A program made the position numbers and the translations under genes. A stretch of DNA of 64,000 bases. Source: Bartonella apihabitans. Its GTDB lineage: Bacteria; Pseudomonadota; Alphaproteobacteria; Rhizobiales; Rhizobiaceae. The first letter of the stretch is position 1; each line of letters opens with the position of its first letter. The notes beneath the pieces were generated by a model that was not told where the DNA came from, ran no database searches, and worked only from the letters and a program-made list of their open reading frames with translations. Shown here one piece after another: positions 17,464 to 27,827 of the stretch. Where the stretch lies: contig NZ_CP132387.1 in the NCBI RefSeq assembly GCF_030758755.1, positions 1,488,001 to 1,552,000 on the forward strand, in the 5' to 3' direction.

Positions 17464-18512
17464 CAACTTTCGTCCAAAGCATAAAAGACTGCAAATCGGA
17501 AAATCAATGAGCTATGCACGGCAGGAAAAGACCTTTGCCCGTTGTCACGCGGCTTCTTCCATTACGCCATTCGGCGCATCACCTCTTGTCTGACGGATTT
17601 AACTCTAAAATTATCAATAAGTCGGGTTGCAGCTTTTCCTTAATAAAACTCTTAAATTGCGAAAGACTTGGCCGGCTTTCCCGATAAAAATTTGATCAAT
17701 CATTGCAATTGGCATTTCAAAATCAAATTTTTCGACAGAATATTTAGATGAGAATCTGCCGATATGATGCCATCGTTTTTCGACATTGGCTGCAATAAAT
17801 TTCGAACATGGTTCTGATGGTTCTGTTGACTTTAAATTTGCGAGATTTTTCATGCATAACTTTGTATCAAACCGGAAATCGGTTCACTGCACAAACATTC
17901 CAAAACTTGTTCCTGCATGGTGACAAGTAGTGCGTAAAATTATTTATTGGCCGATTGATAAAATTCACCAGAACGATCACCGGTGAAACCCGCCGCTTTT
18001 ACGACAAGTGTTCTGATAGAAATCTTCCGATAAAAATGCCTTCAATCGGGTCAGATAAAAAAATCCCGCCCCTATCGGAAAGACAAAATCCGTTTGTTTT
18101 TTCATCACCAAATGAGTGAGCTTTTACGGGGAATGTTTTCAATAAATCGGCGTTCTTTTCCGAAATTCTGCCAATCAAAGCGTGAGCATGAATTTATGTG
18201 TTTAAACAAAGAGAAACGCTTTATTGTTGAATCATTTTGTCAACTCATTGTTTAATTTTTATTAACTTTAAAATATCTTTTAATTTCAATTAGTTAAAAA
18301 TGATTTTTATTCCAATACCATATCATGTGAAGAGAAATGAAAAGCCTTTCACTTTAACTGTCGCCTGTTAGTGCCTTGATATCTGAAGGGGAAAAAGGAA
18401 TAAAAGCGTTGAGCAATGGCTCTTTGACAAGACTTTTGATGATGAAAGGCTGAAGGTCTCGATTGACCTTCAGCCTTGTTTTTCGTGCATGCTTCGAACC
18501 GGAAATAAGTCG
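17464..18512. other. Long intergenic region with an orphan plus-strand terminator
   Basis: About 1,050 bases between convergent genes. It contains a 79-codon minus frame (17614-17853) without a ribosome site, which is not called, and a perfect plus-oriented terminator at 18446-18484 with no gene to serve within 980 bases. The stretch 18230-18330 is AT-rich. An unannotated small RNA is possible. Confidence 0.45.
18446..18484 (+). terminator. Strong plus-strand terminator without an upstream gene
   Basis: Perfect 13-bp stem AAGGCTGAAGGTC / GACCTTCAGCCTT, 6-base loop, then GTTTTTC. The T-run is on the plus side only, so it stops plus-strand transcripts; the gene to its right is on the minus strand. 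See the finding on a possible small RNA. Confidence 0.85.
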
Positions 18513-19559
18513 TTAAAGTGCTTCTCCGGAAGATGAGCCGGAAAAAGTAATTTTGTGAACAGACAGCACTTTATCATGCGGAAAAACCAGTTTTTGTGGT
18601 GGATTGAACTGTTCGAGAACCAACTCTTTATCGTTGTGATGGGAAAACATTTTGACAAATGCTTTCGGTGCCTTTGAACTGTCGTCTTCAAGCACTTGTG
18701 CAACAACAAAGTCACCCTTTTTGACACGACGCAACGGATCACAAAAGACAATTTCTCCATCCTGATAACGCGGCCACATGGTTTCGCCTGATACTTCCAG
18801 AGCATAAGCATTGGTCGATTGATTGAGTTGCGGCGGACAACCGACTTCAAACAATATGGTTCCATCAAGGTCGAATTCACCATGCTCACCGGCAACCTCT
18901 TGCCCATAAACTGGTAGCAGCCGATTTTGTTCGAAATCGACGAGACTATCTTCGACACGGGCGAAACGATTTTCCTCATATGCTTCGAATGGTTCATCTA
19001 TAAGAACAGGTTGATATTGTGTTTTCATGGCATTTTCTCTTGAATATTTAATAGCGTGTTCCTCTTTTTTATCCGTCGCTTCAACTTTTTGGCACTTGGC
19101 CTTATTACTGGTTTTGTTTGCAGCCTGCTTTGGCGATTGTTTCACTGCCTCGGCATTGCTCTTTTCTGTTTTCTTATGTTCGGCCATCTGCATGATATTG
19201 GCCGCCAATTGGCCTGTGACCATTTCGGGTGGTATCCGTACCGTGACGCTTTCATTATGGGCTTCCCTGCGATTGACAAGAAGTCTTGTGCGCGCATCCG
19301 GCAATGCCAATGCCCAAACCTCGTCTGAACGAATTGACGGCTTGCCCAAACCGATCAATATACGGGCCAATTTTTCTGTAAGCGCGATCGGGAAATAATC
19401 CCGTGAAAATTTTTCTTCATCTTCATAAAGTTCAATCGTAGCTTTGCCATCAACGCCCAGACTTTTGGCCATTTCTTCCATGGACAAGCCGGCACGTTCG
19501 CGCAATTCACGCATTTGCGTGGGCGCAGAAAATAAGTCACGTCCCATGTAAACGCCCAT
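18513..19559 (-). CDS. HTH regulator with C-terminal S24 (LexA-like) domain
   Basis: A 348-aa regulator preceded by AAAGGA. Residues about 15-40 form an XRE-type helix-turn-helix (MRELRERAGLSMEEMAKSLGV). A Lys/Ala/Glu-rich linker spans about 120-185. The C-terminal S24 domain includes YALEVSGETMWPRYQDGEIVF and KKGDFVVAQV. The usual catalytic Ser in GDSM or GMSM is Thr here (T260 in GETM), while the partner Lys is kept (K303 in FVKMF). In S24 repressors this dyad performs self-cleavage on stress; with Thr, cleavage may be lost or slowed. It could control phage-like or stress genes, but no target is adjacent. Confidence 0.85.
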   Translation of the reverse strand: MGVYMGRDLFSAPTQMRELRERAGLSMEEMAKSLGVDGKATIELYEDEEKFSRDYFPIALTEKLARILIGLGKPSIRSDEVWALALPDARTRLLVNRREAHNESVTVRIPPEMVTGQLAANIMQMAEHKKTEKSNAEAVKQSPKQAANKTSNKAKCQKVEATDKKEEHAIKYSRENAMKTQYQPVLIDEPFEAYEENRFARVEDSLVDFEQNRLLPVYGQEVAGEHGEFDLDGTILFEVGCPPQLNQSTNAYALEVSGETMWPRYQDGEIVFCDPLRRVKKGDFVVAQVLEDDSSKAPKAFVKMFSHHNDKELVLEQFNPPQKLVFPHDKVLSVHKITFSGSSSGEAL

Positions 19560-20264
19560 CGTTTTCCTTTCTTTTATCGAAAATAACTGTCTTCGTTGAG
19601 ACTTTGTTGCCTGCCAAAGCTTTAAGTGCCCAGTCCCGCATTATTCGAGCAGTTCCGGTTTTCTGTCGATTGCTGTAATGAAACGGGATGAGCGCTACTA
19701 TGTTCCAAAAGAGTTTATTATAAAGCTCTTCTCCCCAAGCCTTATTAAAAAGCGAACCATTTGAAAGCTTGACGGAAATTAAGCTAAAAGCCGATAGAAT
19801 TTATAACATAGGCCGGTGCGTTCATGCGCTATAAGAGTAAGAAACACCAGTGACAGTAAGAAATATCAGTTCGTCAACAGCCATATATCGAATAGGCATA
19901 AAAGCTTTTCAAGAAAACCCGCATGGATTTAAAGAAGAGATGTAAAAAACCCGTAATTTTTAACGTCTATGCCTGTTTTCGGGAATTACAGCTAGAGAAA
20001 TTTCATTCACATAGAAAAAACAACCGGGATGAAAACAACCGGCAAAAACCGCTCACCGTGCCAGCTCAAAGAGTGAAGTGCAAAGAATGAAGCGCAAAAA
20101 AACCACTGATTGAAAAACCCGTTATCAATAAAGCCGAATTGGTCACGTCAAGCCGGTTCGGTCAGGTAATATCCGACCGGGGACAGTTCATTGCGCAGTG
20201 GTAATATTCAAATAACCAACAAAAAAGGCTCCTTAATTCCGGAGCCTTTCTTTTGGAAAAAAAC
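19560..20264. other. Intergenic region
   Basis: About 700 bases upstream of the S24 regulator and downstream of sodC. It contains the sodC terminator at its right end and, near 20010-20110, several short GAAAACAACCGG/CAAAAACCGC-like near-repeats. No coding frame is supported. Confidence 0.4.
20224..20249 (-). terminator. Terminator of sodC
   Basis: Stem AAAGGCTCC / GGAGCCTTT with an 8-base loop. On the minus strand it is followed by a T-run (GGAGCCTTTTTTG), 16 bases after the sodC stop. Confidence 0.85.
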
Positions 20265-20840
20265 TTAGCGGATAACGCCGCAACCAAAGCGCGTTCCGCT
20301 GCCGCCTAACGGTTCCGGATGATCGGAATAATTGTCATGTCCGGCATGGAGCATAATCGAATGCCCACGCACGTCGGAAAGCTTTTTCAATTTCGGTGCC
20401 AGAACCGGAAGTGTGGCATTGCCTTTTTCGTCTACATAAAGAGGCGGTAAGTCACCAAGATGCCCTTTGTCATCCCATGGAGTGGAATGTTGGTTTGTCT
20501 CCTTGGGATCGAGATGTCCACCGGCACGACCGGCAATGACGACTTTGCCATTCTGATTGATCAAGCCGCAATCAGGATTTGTGTGGATATGAAATCCGTA
20601 AAGACCAGGCTGCAATTCTTTTAAATCCGGCGTAAAGACGAGGCCGTATGGGCTTTCGGTAATCGTAATATTCCCCATTTGATGTCCCAGCCCATTCTCT
20701 GTTGCCCGATATATCTCGACCGACAAAGATTGAGTAGATTGCGAAGAGGTCTTTTCACCACTTGCAGCAAAGGCAGCAGGTGATAGCGCGAAGGCCGTCA
20801 GTGGCAGACAGAGAGCCAAGACAGACATACATCTTTTCAT
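20265..20840 (-). CDS. sodC: Cu/Zn superoxide dismutase, periplasmic
   Basis: A 191-aa enzyme that dismutates superoxide in the periplasm. AAGGA precedes the ATG, and residues 1-25 are a signal peptide ending SPAAFA. Metal ligands are visible in [34 protein letters not shown] and [13 protein letters not shown]; the conserved disulfide pair is the Cys of NPDC and that of FGCGVIR. The length and motifs match bacterial SodC, so it should be active. Single-gene unit with its own terminator. Such enzymes protect host-associated bacteria from oxidative burst. Confidence 0.95.
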   Translation of the reverse strand: MKRCMSVLALCLPLTAFALSPAAFAASGEKTSSQSTQSLSVEIYRATENGLGHQMGNITITESPYGLVFTPDLKELQPGLYGFHIHTNPDCGLINQNGKVVIAGRAGGHLDPKETNQHSTPWDDKGHLGDLPPLYVDEKGNATLPVLAPKLKKLSDVRGHSIMLHAGHDNYSDHPEPLGGSGTRFGCGVIR

Positions 20841-21748
20841 TGAAAAACTTCCTTAGACAACTAGATACCCGAAGGTAATGAAAATTTTGTAAAATACCTT
20901 CAACGCGGCAAAGGGTGCGCGATCAAACCACCCCCGGCGCAACATTTTTACACAGCGTTTTAGCTATATTACTTTCGATCTGCCTAACGGATAATGCACT
21001 TTGAGCACGACGTTTAGCAGACAATTTCTTATAGCGCCTTAGCGCCCATGTTTCAAATAGGGGACTGTTCACATCTGCGAATTTCAAATGAAAATTTTAA
21101 AATTTTATTCTAAAAAATAGAAAACGAACTGATAAAGTCACACATTTTCATATGAACTATTGAAATAAAAATTTCAATATATCGGTAAAAATCCTGTCGA
21201 AACGAACCTTTCGTCCGCACGCCATATTACCGAAAATTTTATAAAAATCAGTATTTTAGGAAAATATTTTATATATTTTTTCCAAATTTTTGCTGCACCC
21301 TTCGGGCAAGGAAATTCACAAAAATGTTAGAATGGCGAAAATTTTATATAGAAATATGAAATATTTAATCGTGGTTTTTAAAAACGGCCGAGAAGAAAAA
21401 TAACCGACAAGCCGTCGGGTTCAGCTTTGACGACCCTATAACAGCTCCGGCTGTTCATTATTTTCAACAATTCTCGATAGAAACGAGCTTAGCTGCATTT
21501 CACGTTAGAGGTGAACCACCAAATGCTTATGATTTTATGTCATTTCTTAAAGTTTCACCAAAGCACACGCTTTTTTAGGCAGCAAATTTGCCGGTTTTCA
21601 AAAAAACTCAAAAAAAAGCATTGCGACTTCACAAGATTTTCTAAAAACGGTTTTTAAAAAATCCGTTTTTTATATCCCGATCACATTTTTAATCGATTGC
21701 CAATTTAATCAATTGCCAAAACTGAAAACTTTTATCCCTTCGAAAGGA
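20841..21748. other. Long AT-rich intergenic region
   Basis: About 900 bases. The part from 21060 to 21420 is strongly AT-rich and 21590-21680 has A- and T-runs. No coding frame, RNA gene or repeat is supported. Confidence 0.4.
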
Positions 21749-23365
21749 TTATAATTGTGCTCCCAAAAGCGATTGGTGAAGTGCATTTTTCTTCCCCGGA
21801 ATAGCAGCAATCAGTTCTCTCGTATAAGTTTCGCGCGGATGAGTGAATATTTCTTCAACCTTGCCGCTTTCCACTTCGTGACCATGTTTGAGCACTGTCA
21901 CACTATCGGATATCTGGCGAACGACAGACAAATCGTGGCTGACAAAAATATAGGTAAGATTATAGTCGTTTTGTAAACGCTCGAGCAGCGCCAATATTTG
22001 CGCCTGAACGGTAACATCAAGTGCCGAGACTGCTTCGTCCAGAACAACGATTTCCGGATTGAGAACCAAAGCACGGGCAATCGCCACACGTTGGCGTTGA
22101 CCGCCTGAAAGCCCTCGCGGCAGCCGGTCAAACACAGTCTTCGGCAATTCCACCTGATCAATGAGTTCGAGAACGCGAGCGCGTCTCACCTCTTTGTTCT
22201 CATGGGGGTAATTCAGCAACGGCTCTTCAATGATTTTACCAATCGTATAATGCGGATCGAGCGAACCGAACGGATTTTGCGAAACAAGCTGTATACGGCG
22301 GCGGAAATTGCGCAATTCCTCGCCCTTGAGATGCATCATATCGCTGCCGTCTATCGTAATTGTTCCACCGCTAGGTCTGATAAAACCGCAGAGTGCGCGG
22401 ATAGTGCTTGTTTTTCCGGAACCCGATTCCCCTACAATTGCATGGGTTGTTCCACGATTGACCTTGAAGGAAAGGTCATCAACGGCACGGAACGATTGTT
22501 TCCCCGCATAATCAATGACTAGGTTCTTCACCTCGACAATTGTTTTTCCATCACCCGATCTCTTGGGGCGTGGCGAAACAAGAGTTAAAGACGGATCATT
22601 GGCGACCAGTTTTTTGGTATAGTCCTGCTGAGGAGATGACAGAACAATCTGGCTTTCTCCGGCCTCTTCAACACGCCCCCCGTTCATAACAATAATCTTG
22701 TCAGCCCTGTCGGATGCAACACCAAGATCATGCGTGACCATGAGGAGCGACGCACCGGAATTCAAACGGATATCGTCGATAAGATCGAGAATGCGCTTCT
22801 GCACTGTTACATCAAGAGCGGAAGTCGGCTCATCAGCAATAATGAGTTGGGGTTTTAGTGCAATTGCTATGGCAATCAGAACACGTTGGCGCATTCCTCC
22901 CGACAATTCATGCGGATATTGTTCGGCTCGCAATTCCGGTTCATCAAGCCCGACTTCGCGTAAAAGTTCGACGACACGCGATTTGATTTGACGCGGCGGA
23001 CAAGCTTTATGAATGCGAAAAATTTCGCCGATCTGGTTACCGATTTTCATGAGCGGATCAAGAGAAGAAGACGGGTCTTGCGGAATAAGACTCATGACTT
23101 TGCCGCGCAAAGCCTCAAGGCGCGATTTTGAAAAACGCCCGAGATCTTCGCCATTCAGCAAAATTTGTCCATTCTCGATACGTGCATTTGGTTGCAGAAG
23201 TCCGAGTATTGCTTGTGCGGTTGTCGTTTTTCCCGAACCGGACTCGCCAACAAGAGCCAAGGCCTCGCCACTTTCGAGCTTGAAAGAGACATTATGCGTG
23301 ACTTCGTTCCAGCGTCCGTTATCAAAATAGGAAACAGAAAGATTTTGAACATCAAGAAGCGGCAT
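21749..23365 (-). CDS. Peptide-type ABC importer, fused double ATPase (DppD-DppF-like)
   Basis: A 538-aa protein with two nucleotide-binding domains in tandem. Domain 1 has Walker A GESGSGKTTTAQ, signature LSGGMRQRV and Walker B IIADEPTSALD. Domain 2 has GESGSGKTSTIR, LSGGQRQRV and VVLDEAVSALD. All catalytic residues are intact. The start at 23365 is 2 bases after the upstream permease stop; an in-frame extension to 23509 would overlap that gene and is not family-like. It powers the two permeases encoded immediately upstream, completing an importer of the peptide/opine/nickel family. Confidence 0.93.
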   Translation of the reverse strand: MPLLDVQNLSVSYFDNGRWNEVTHNVSFKLESGEALALVGESGSGKTTTAQAILGLLQPNARIENGQILLNGEDLGRFSKSRLEALRGKVMSLIPQDPSSSLDPLMKIGNQIGEIFRIHKACPPRQIKSRVVELLREVGLDEPELRAEQYPHELSGGMRQRVLIAIAIALKPQLIIADEPTSALDVTVQKRILDLIDDIRLNSGASLLMVTHDLGVASDRADKIIVMNGGRVEEAGESQIVLSSPQQDYTKKLVANDPSLTLVSPRPKRSGDGKTIVEVKNLVIDYAGKQSFRAVDDLSFKVNRGTTHAIVGESGSGKTSTIRALCGFIRPSGGTITIDGSDMMHLKGEELRNFRRRIQLVSQNPFGSLDPHYTIGKIIEEPLLNYPHENKEVRRARVLELIDQVELPKTVFDRLPRGLSGGQRQRVAIARALVLNPEIVVLDEAVSALDVTVQAQILALLERLQNDYNLTYIFVSHDLSVVRQISDSVTVLKHGHEVESGKVEEIFTHPRETYTRELIAAIPGKKNALHQSLLGAQL

Positions 23366-23367
23366 TT

Positions 23368-24225
23368 TCACCACCTGCCCTTCGCACTGAACAAGCGGCT
23401 GATGCGGTTGAAACTCAAAACCAGAGCAATGGTGACAAGCCCGGGAATTGTCGTCAACCACCAACCGGTTGCGATATAATTGCGCCCTTCGGCGATAATA
23501 AGTCCCCATTCGGGAGTTGGCGGCTCGACCCCGTAGCCAAGAAATCCCAGTGTAGCAATTTGTAATATGGCATGACCAAACTGTAATGCCGCGTAACTGA
23601 CAACAGTATAAAAAGCATTGGGCAGGATATGCCGACGGATAACGGCAAAAAATGTAGCCCCTGAACCATAAGCGGCCTCGATATAATCAAGGCTTTTGAT
23701 GCGCGCTACCTCGGCCCGCATAAGCCTTGCAAATCCTGCCACAGATGTGACCCCGACAGCCACAGCAACCTGTAAACTTCCAAAACCTGTAAGGGTAATG
23801 ACGCTTAAGGATAAGAGGAGAGATGGTATGGATAAAAGCACGTCAACAACACGCATGATAATCGTGTCAACAAGGCCACCGATACTTCCCGAAACAAGGC
23901 CTAAAAAACCACCAACGACAAAACCGAAGAGAACCGCAGCCAAAGCTCCGCTTAATGAATGGACGGAACCATAAACAACGCGTGCATAAAGATCGCGTCC
24001 CAATTCATCCGTCCCGAAAATATGAGCAAAACTCGGGGCGCTCAGATGGTCACCCACCTCCTCGATCGGACTATAGGAGGTAAAGACCGAAGGCATGATG
24101 ACAAACAGAAAGGCGATAATAAGAATAGCGAAAGCGATAACGAGTCCGGGCTTTATGGATGCCATTTTAAGCCTCCCCGACTTTTCCGGAAACTGCGACA
24201 CGCCAGTCAATGTGTTATTACTCAT
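23368..24225 (-). CDS. ABC importer permease (DppC-like)
   Basis: A 285-aa inner-membrane permease preceded by GGAGG. It has an N-terminal helix, the DppC-type motif HIFGTDELGRDLYARVVYG, five further helices and an EAA-like loop (EAAYGSGATFFAVIRRHILPN). Its ATG overlaps the TGA of the DppB-like gene as ATGA, so the two are translationally coupled, and the ATPase gene follows after 2 bases. Confidence 0.92.
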   Translation of the reverse strand: MSNNTLTGVSQFPEKSGRLKMASIKPGLVIAFAILIIAFLFVIMPSVFTSYSPIEEVGDHLSAPSFAHIFGTDELGRDLYARVVYGSVHSLSGALAAVLFGFVVGGFLGLVSGSIGGLVDTIIMRVVDVLLSIPSLLLSLSVITLTGFGSLQVAVAVGVTSVAGFARLMRAEVARIKSLDYIEAAYGSGATFFAVIRRHILPNAFYTVVSYAALQFGHAILQIATLGFLGYGVEPPTPEWGLIIAEGRNYIATGWWLTTIPGLVTIALVLSFNRISRLFSAKGRW

Positions 24226-25166
24226 TTGTCGCCTCCGGTTCTTTGTCTCAGTCTCGGGTCGATCAGCGGGAAAAACAGATCAATGACAAGATTTATAAAT
24301 ACGAAAGCGGCCGACGAGACCACGACAATGGCCTGAAGAACGCTGACATCCTGCGAACGGACAGCCTGTTCGGTTATTTTGCCGATACCGTTCAAACCGA
24401 AGACAGTTTCGGTTACCACCGCTCCGCTTATCAATTCTCCGAACAGCAATCCCGCTATTGTCAAAACCGGAAGCGCACTATTGCGCAGGCAATGACAAAC
24501 CAGAATACGGAAATGCGAAGCACCTTTGGATTTCAATACCATAATAAACGGGCTCAACTCGATTTCATCAAGCGAGCGCATCAGAATTTGTGCAAGCGGT
24601 GCTGAAATCGGGATAGCTAAAGCCACGACCGGCAATATCATCGCTTCAATGGAACCGGGAACAATGACAGAGATCCACCCCAGATAGAAAGAAAATATTT
24701 GCACAAATACAATGCCGAGCCAGAACAACGGAATAGCAAGAAAAAGGCCGGGAAGCGCGAAAAACAAGTTTCTTAAACCTTGGAACGGTGAAAAGCTGAA
24801 CAATAAAGCAATCAGAAAAGCCAGAATGAGTGCCACTAAAAATCCCAAGCCTGCAAGTTTCAGCGTGGCAGGGAGATTGGTTTTAATGAGATCGGAAACC
24901 GGCACACCCGCTTGTACGGAATAGCCGAGATCACCATTCAGAAAATTTCCTATCGTTTTGAAATATTGAATAATTTTAGGTTCATCAATGCCGTAATTCG
25001 TGCGCAGATTGGCAATTTCGCTGGCATTCAGCCCATATTCCGGATTGAGAAACTTGATTAGAATTGCGTCACCGGGAAGAATTTGCAACAAAATAAAAGT
25101 TGCAGTAAATGCCGCCCAGAGCACAACAATGGCTTGTAACAGACGATAAAAACCGATTTTGAGCAT
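24222..25166 (-). CDS. ABC importer permease (DppB-like)
   Basis: A 314-aa polytopic permease of the DppB/OppB group: the N-terminal helix with ILLQILPGDAI, a long periplasmic loop with NYGIDEPKIIQYF, and a conserved EAA-like loop with VLKSKGASHFRILVCHCLRNSALP. The ATG at 25166 is preferred over a TTG two codons earlier because GAAGGG lies 7 bases upstream of it. It follows the solute-binding protein gene after a spacer of about 245 bases and overlaps the next permease gene. Confidence 0.92.
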   Translation of the reverse strand: MLKIGFYRLLQAIVVLWAAFTATFILLQILPGDAILIKFLNPEYGLNASEIANLRTNYGIDEPKIIQYFKTIGNFLNGDLGYSVQAGVPVSDLIKTNLPATLKLAGLGFLVALILAFLIALLFSFSPFQGLRNLFFALPGLFLAIPLFWLGIVFVQIFSFYLGWISVIVPGSIEAMILPVVALAIPISAPLAQILMRSLDEIELSPFIMVLKSKGASHFRILVCHCLRNSALPVLTIAGLLFGELISGAVVTETVFGLNGIGKITEQAVRSQDVSVLQAIVVVSSAAFVFINLVIDLFFPLIDPRLRQRTGGDK

Positions 25167-25412
25167 TATCAAACCCTTCAGGTTTTCTGATCCCGCGCTC
25201 TCGCCTTTTTATTTTCAGCGAAGGCCTTTTGAAAAAACACATCCGACTTTTAAAAAGAACAGAACGACCAATAGATTTCCGAACAAAGATGCCGACATTG
25301 CCATTTTGCCAAAAGTTTTGTTTGAAATTGCGACTTCGGTAAAATGATCAGCTAGCGAATAGCGTTTCCTTTAGAAAAACTATCGGGAAATACTCTATTG
25401 TTCATTATTCCG

Positions 25413-27041
25413 CTATTTTTCTATCCAGGTGTTATAGAAGCTCGGACGACCAACAGATTCAAAACCGACACCCTTGACCTTCGGCGAGCCACCATAAACT
25501 TGAGGTTCTTCAAAAATCGGAATGGCATAAGCCTGATCAAGAATATAATCGGTTGCTGCAACGAGTTCCTCATTGCGTTTGACCGGATCGGTCTCAGCCG
25601 AAATCTCTTCCAGTTGCTTGTTCAGCTTATCATCAACGAAGCTAACAACTTTGTCGCTCAAACCACCTTTTTGTAAGAGTGCATCACGATTTTTCGGGTA
25701 AAACAGGCTTTTCAAGACATCAGGGTCGGCGCGCCCGACCATATGCGGCATAACCGGAGTTTTTTGCGGGTCGAGATTGTCAATCACAGCATTGGTTCCG
25801 TCATAGGCTTTGACATTCAAAATAACGCCGACACGCTTCCATTGTTGGGCAATCAATTGCAGCATCGCTTTGCTTTGTGGCTGCTGGACGGCTTCATAAG
25901 CCCCAAGAACAAGCTTCTTGCCGTCTTTTTCACGAATACCGTCCGACCCTGTTTTGAAACCGGCTTCATCAAGAAGCGCCTCGGCTTTTGCCTGATCGAA
26001 TTGAAGTTTTGCGCTTTGGTCCGAGTAACCGAAAGCATTATGCGCCATAATCGACGTCGCTAAAGGATAATTCGAAGAATAAAGCGTTTTGAGAATTTCC
26101 GGCCGGTTGGTCGCATAACGGAGTGCCTGTCTCACTTTCAAATCGCTGACAAGCTCGTTATCGGGGCGGAACATAATAGAATTGTTGATGCCGCGCGTAC
26201 CCACCGAATAAACGATGTTTCCCGACTTTTTCACACGCTCTTCGTCATAGGCTTGCAACTGCCGGATAAAATTGGCTTGTCCGGCAATCAAAGCACCGAT
26301 ACGCACACTGTCTTCCGGAACAGTGAGATATTTCAATTCGTCAAGATAAGCGCGGCCCTGATGCGCCGATTTTTCCGGTGCCCAGTTATAATCCTTGCGA
26401 ACTTTCAGAATGATTTCTTTGCCGAGTGTTTCACTTTCAACATAATATGGTCCCGTGCCGATAATTTTGGTTGCATTTCCCATGGCATCAAAAGAAAGAG
26501 CCAATGTTTTCGGTGATACAATTCCGGAATTAATCGTTGACGTTGCCTGTAAAAATCCCGGTGAAGGACGCTTGAAATAGAACCGAACAGTCAAGGGATC
26601 GACAACTTCACTATGATCGTAATTGTTGACCACTTCCGAAACCGGTTGATGCAAATCTTTATTGCCAAGGCCATAAGTGTCGAAGTTTTTGGCGACAATC
26701 GTAGCGTCTAGCGGAGTACCATCAGAAAAAGTGACGCCCTCGCGCAACTTGAATTCATAAACCGTTTTGTCGTCATTGAACGACCATGATTTGGCAAGCC
26801 ATGGTTCGATTTCAAGCGTTTGCGGGTTCTGATAGGTCAACCGATCGGTGATCTGGTTTAAAATTCCGCCATTTGTATAGGTACCGGCAAGAGGCGAATA
26901 AAGATTGGTATGGACCTGCTTGTCGAGATAAATCAGTGTTCCGCCTTTTACCGGTTCCTCTGCTTTAAGCGCCGACATGCCGACAGAAAGGACAGAAACA
27001 ACAGATGAAGCAATAAGCAATTTTTTTATCAAATTTTTCAT
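25413..27041 (-). CDS. ABC importer solute-binding protein, family 5
   Basis: A 542-aa periplasmic binding protein with a signal peptide (MKNLIKKLLIASSVVSVLSVGMSALKA) and AAGGA upstream. Family-5 landmarks are GGTLIYLDKQ, EPWLAKSWSFNDDKTVYEFKLREGVTFSDGTPLDA, IGTGPYYVE and NKDLHQPVSEV. It is the first gene of a minus-strand importer operon (binding protein, two permeases, fused ATPase). Family-5 proteins bind peptides, opines, nickel-chelates or sugars; the sequence alone does not tell which. The gap of about 245 bases to the permeases may carry an mRNA processing or attenuation site that keeps the binding protein in excess. Confidence 0.93.
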   Translation of the reverse strand: MKNLIKKLLIASSVVSVLSVGMSALKAEEPVKGGTLIYLDKQVHTNLYSPLAGTYTNGGILNQITDRLTYQNPQTLEIEPWLAKSWSFNDDKTVYEFKLREGVTFSDGTPLDATIVAKNFDTYGLGNKDLHQPVSEVVNNYDHSEVVDPLTVRFYFKRPSPGFLQATSTINSGIVSPKTLALSFDAMGNATKIIGTGPYYVESETLGKEIILKVRKDYNWAPEKSAHQGRAYLDELKYLTVPEDSVRIGALIAGQANFIRQLQAYDEERVKKSGNIVYSVGTRGINNSIMFRPDNELVSDLKVRQALRYATNRPEILKTLYSSNYPLATSIMAHNAFGYSDQSAKLQFDQAKAEALLDEAGFKTGSDGIREKDGKKLVLGAYEAVQQPQSKAMLQLIAQQWKRVGVILNVKAYDGTNAVIDNLDPQKTPVMPHMVGRADPDVLKSLFYPKNRDALLQKGGLSDKVVSFVDDKLNKQLEEISAETDPVKRNEELVAATDYILDQAYAIPIFEEPQVYGGSPKVKGVGFESVGRPSFYNTWIEK

Positions 27042-27827
27042 TTCGGTGCAGTCCTTCGGTTCGTTGCGCCTTTTGTATTCCCGACTTCCGCAATCAGTAA
27101 TTTTCGACTTTGCTCGTCATCACTCATTGCTTGTTTTCTTGTCGTTTGTTTTCTTCCAGCCGGTCGGCTTACCCTTTCACCTGAAGAAAATCGGGTTTAC
27201 ACAAACCGAATTTGTCCTTTTCAGGCGCTTGTCCACGCGGCCAGCTAGCGAAAATTCACTTCCCGCAAAGAATAAAGCTTCAATTGATTTTTTGAACGGA
27301 TGCAACTTTTGAACTTTTCAAAAACTTAAAAAATAATTCTTATTTTTGGTAACCGATTGGAAATTAATACTCGTAAAAATTCGCTCTTATGAAAATTTAA
27401 AAATTCCATTTCCAATTGTTTTGTCTGAATATTTTTCCGGCCTTTTTTAAAAATCAGTCGGCATTTGCCGGATAAAAGCCGTTAACGGCAGCAAGCCGAT
27501 TTTTCCCATATTTTTTTGACATTTACCGGACGGATGGTTTTTTGCAGGCAATCCGATTTTGTAAAAATTGATCGCTTGATTTGTCGCCCCTCATAATCTC
27601 GAATTCTTTTCTTAAATTCATGTGCAGTTTCGTTTTTGAAGCTCCGGAGCCTTAAGTTGTTTTCGAAGTTTCAATCCGATAACGCCGAAAGATCAGACAA
27701 TATTTTTTACAAACCCTGAAAGCGAGAGGAATTTTTATCTAAAAACAACAGAATTCGGTGTAAACTTGGCTCGGCGGCACGGGCGACAATATGCTAGTTT
27801 TTGAAAAAAACAGCACAGGATAAAATA
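27042..27827. other. Intergenic region between divergent units
   Basis: About 790 bases upstream of both the ABC importer operon (minus) and the VOC gene (plus). AT-rich near 27320-27440. It must contain both promoters; no coding frame is supported. Confidence 0.4.

Noticed and set aside
17614..17853. 79-codon minus-strand frame
   Set aside because: No ribosome site before the ATG and no family features; probably chance.
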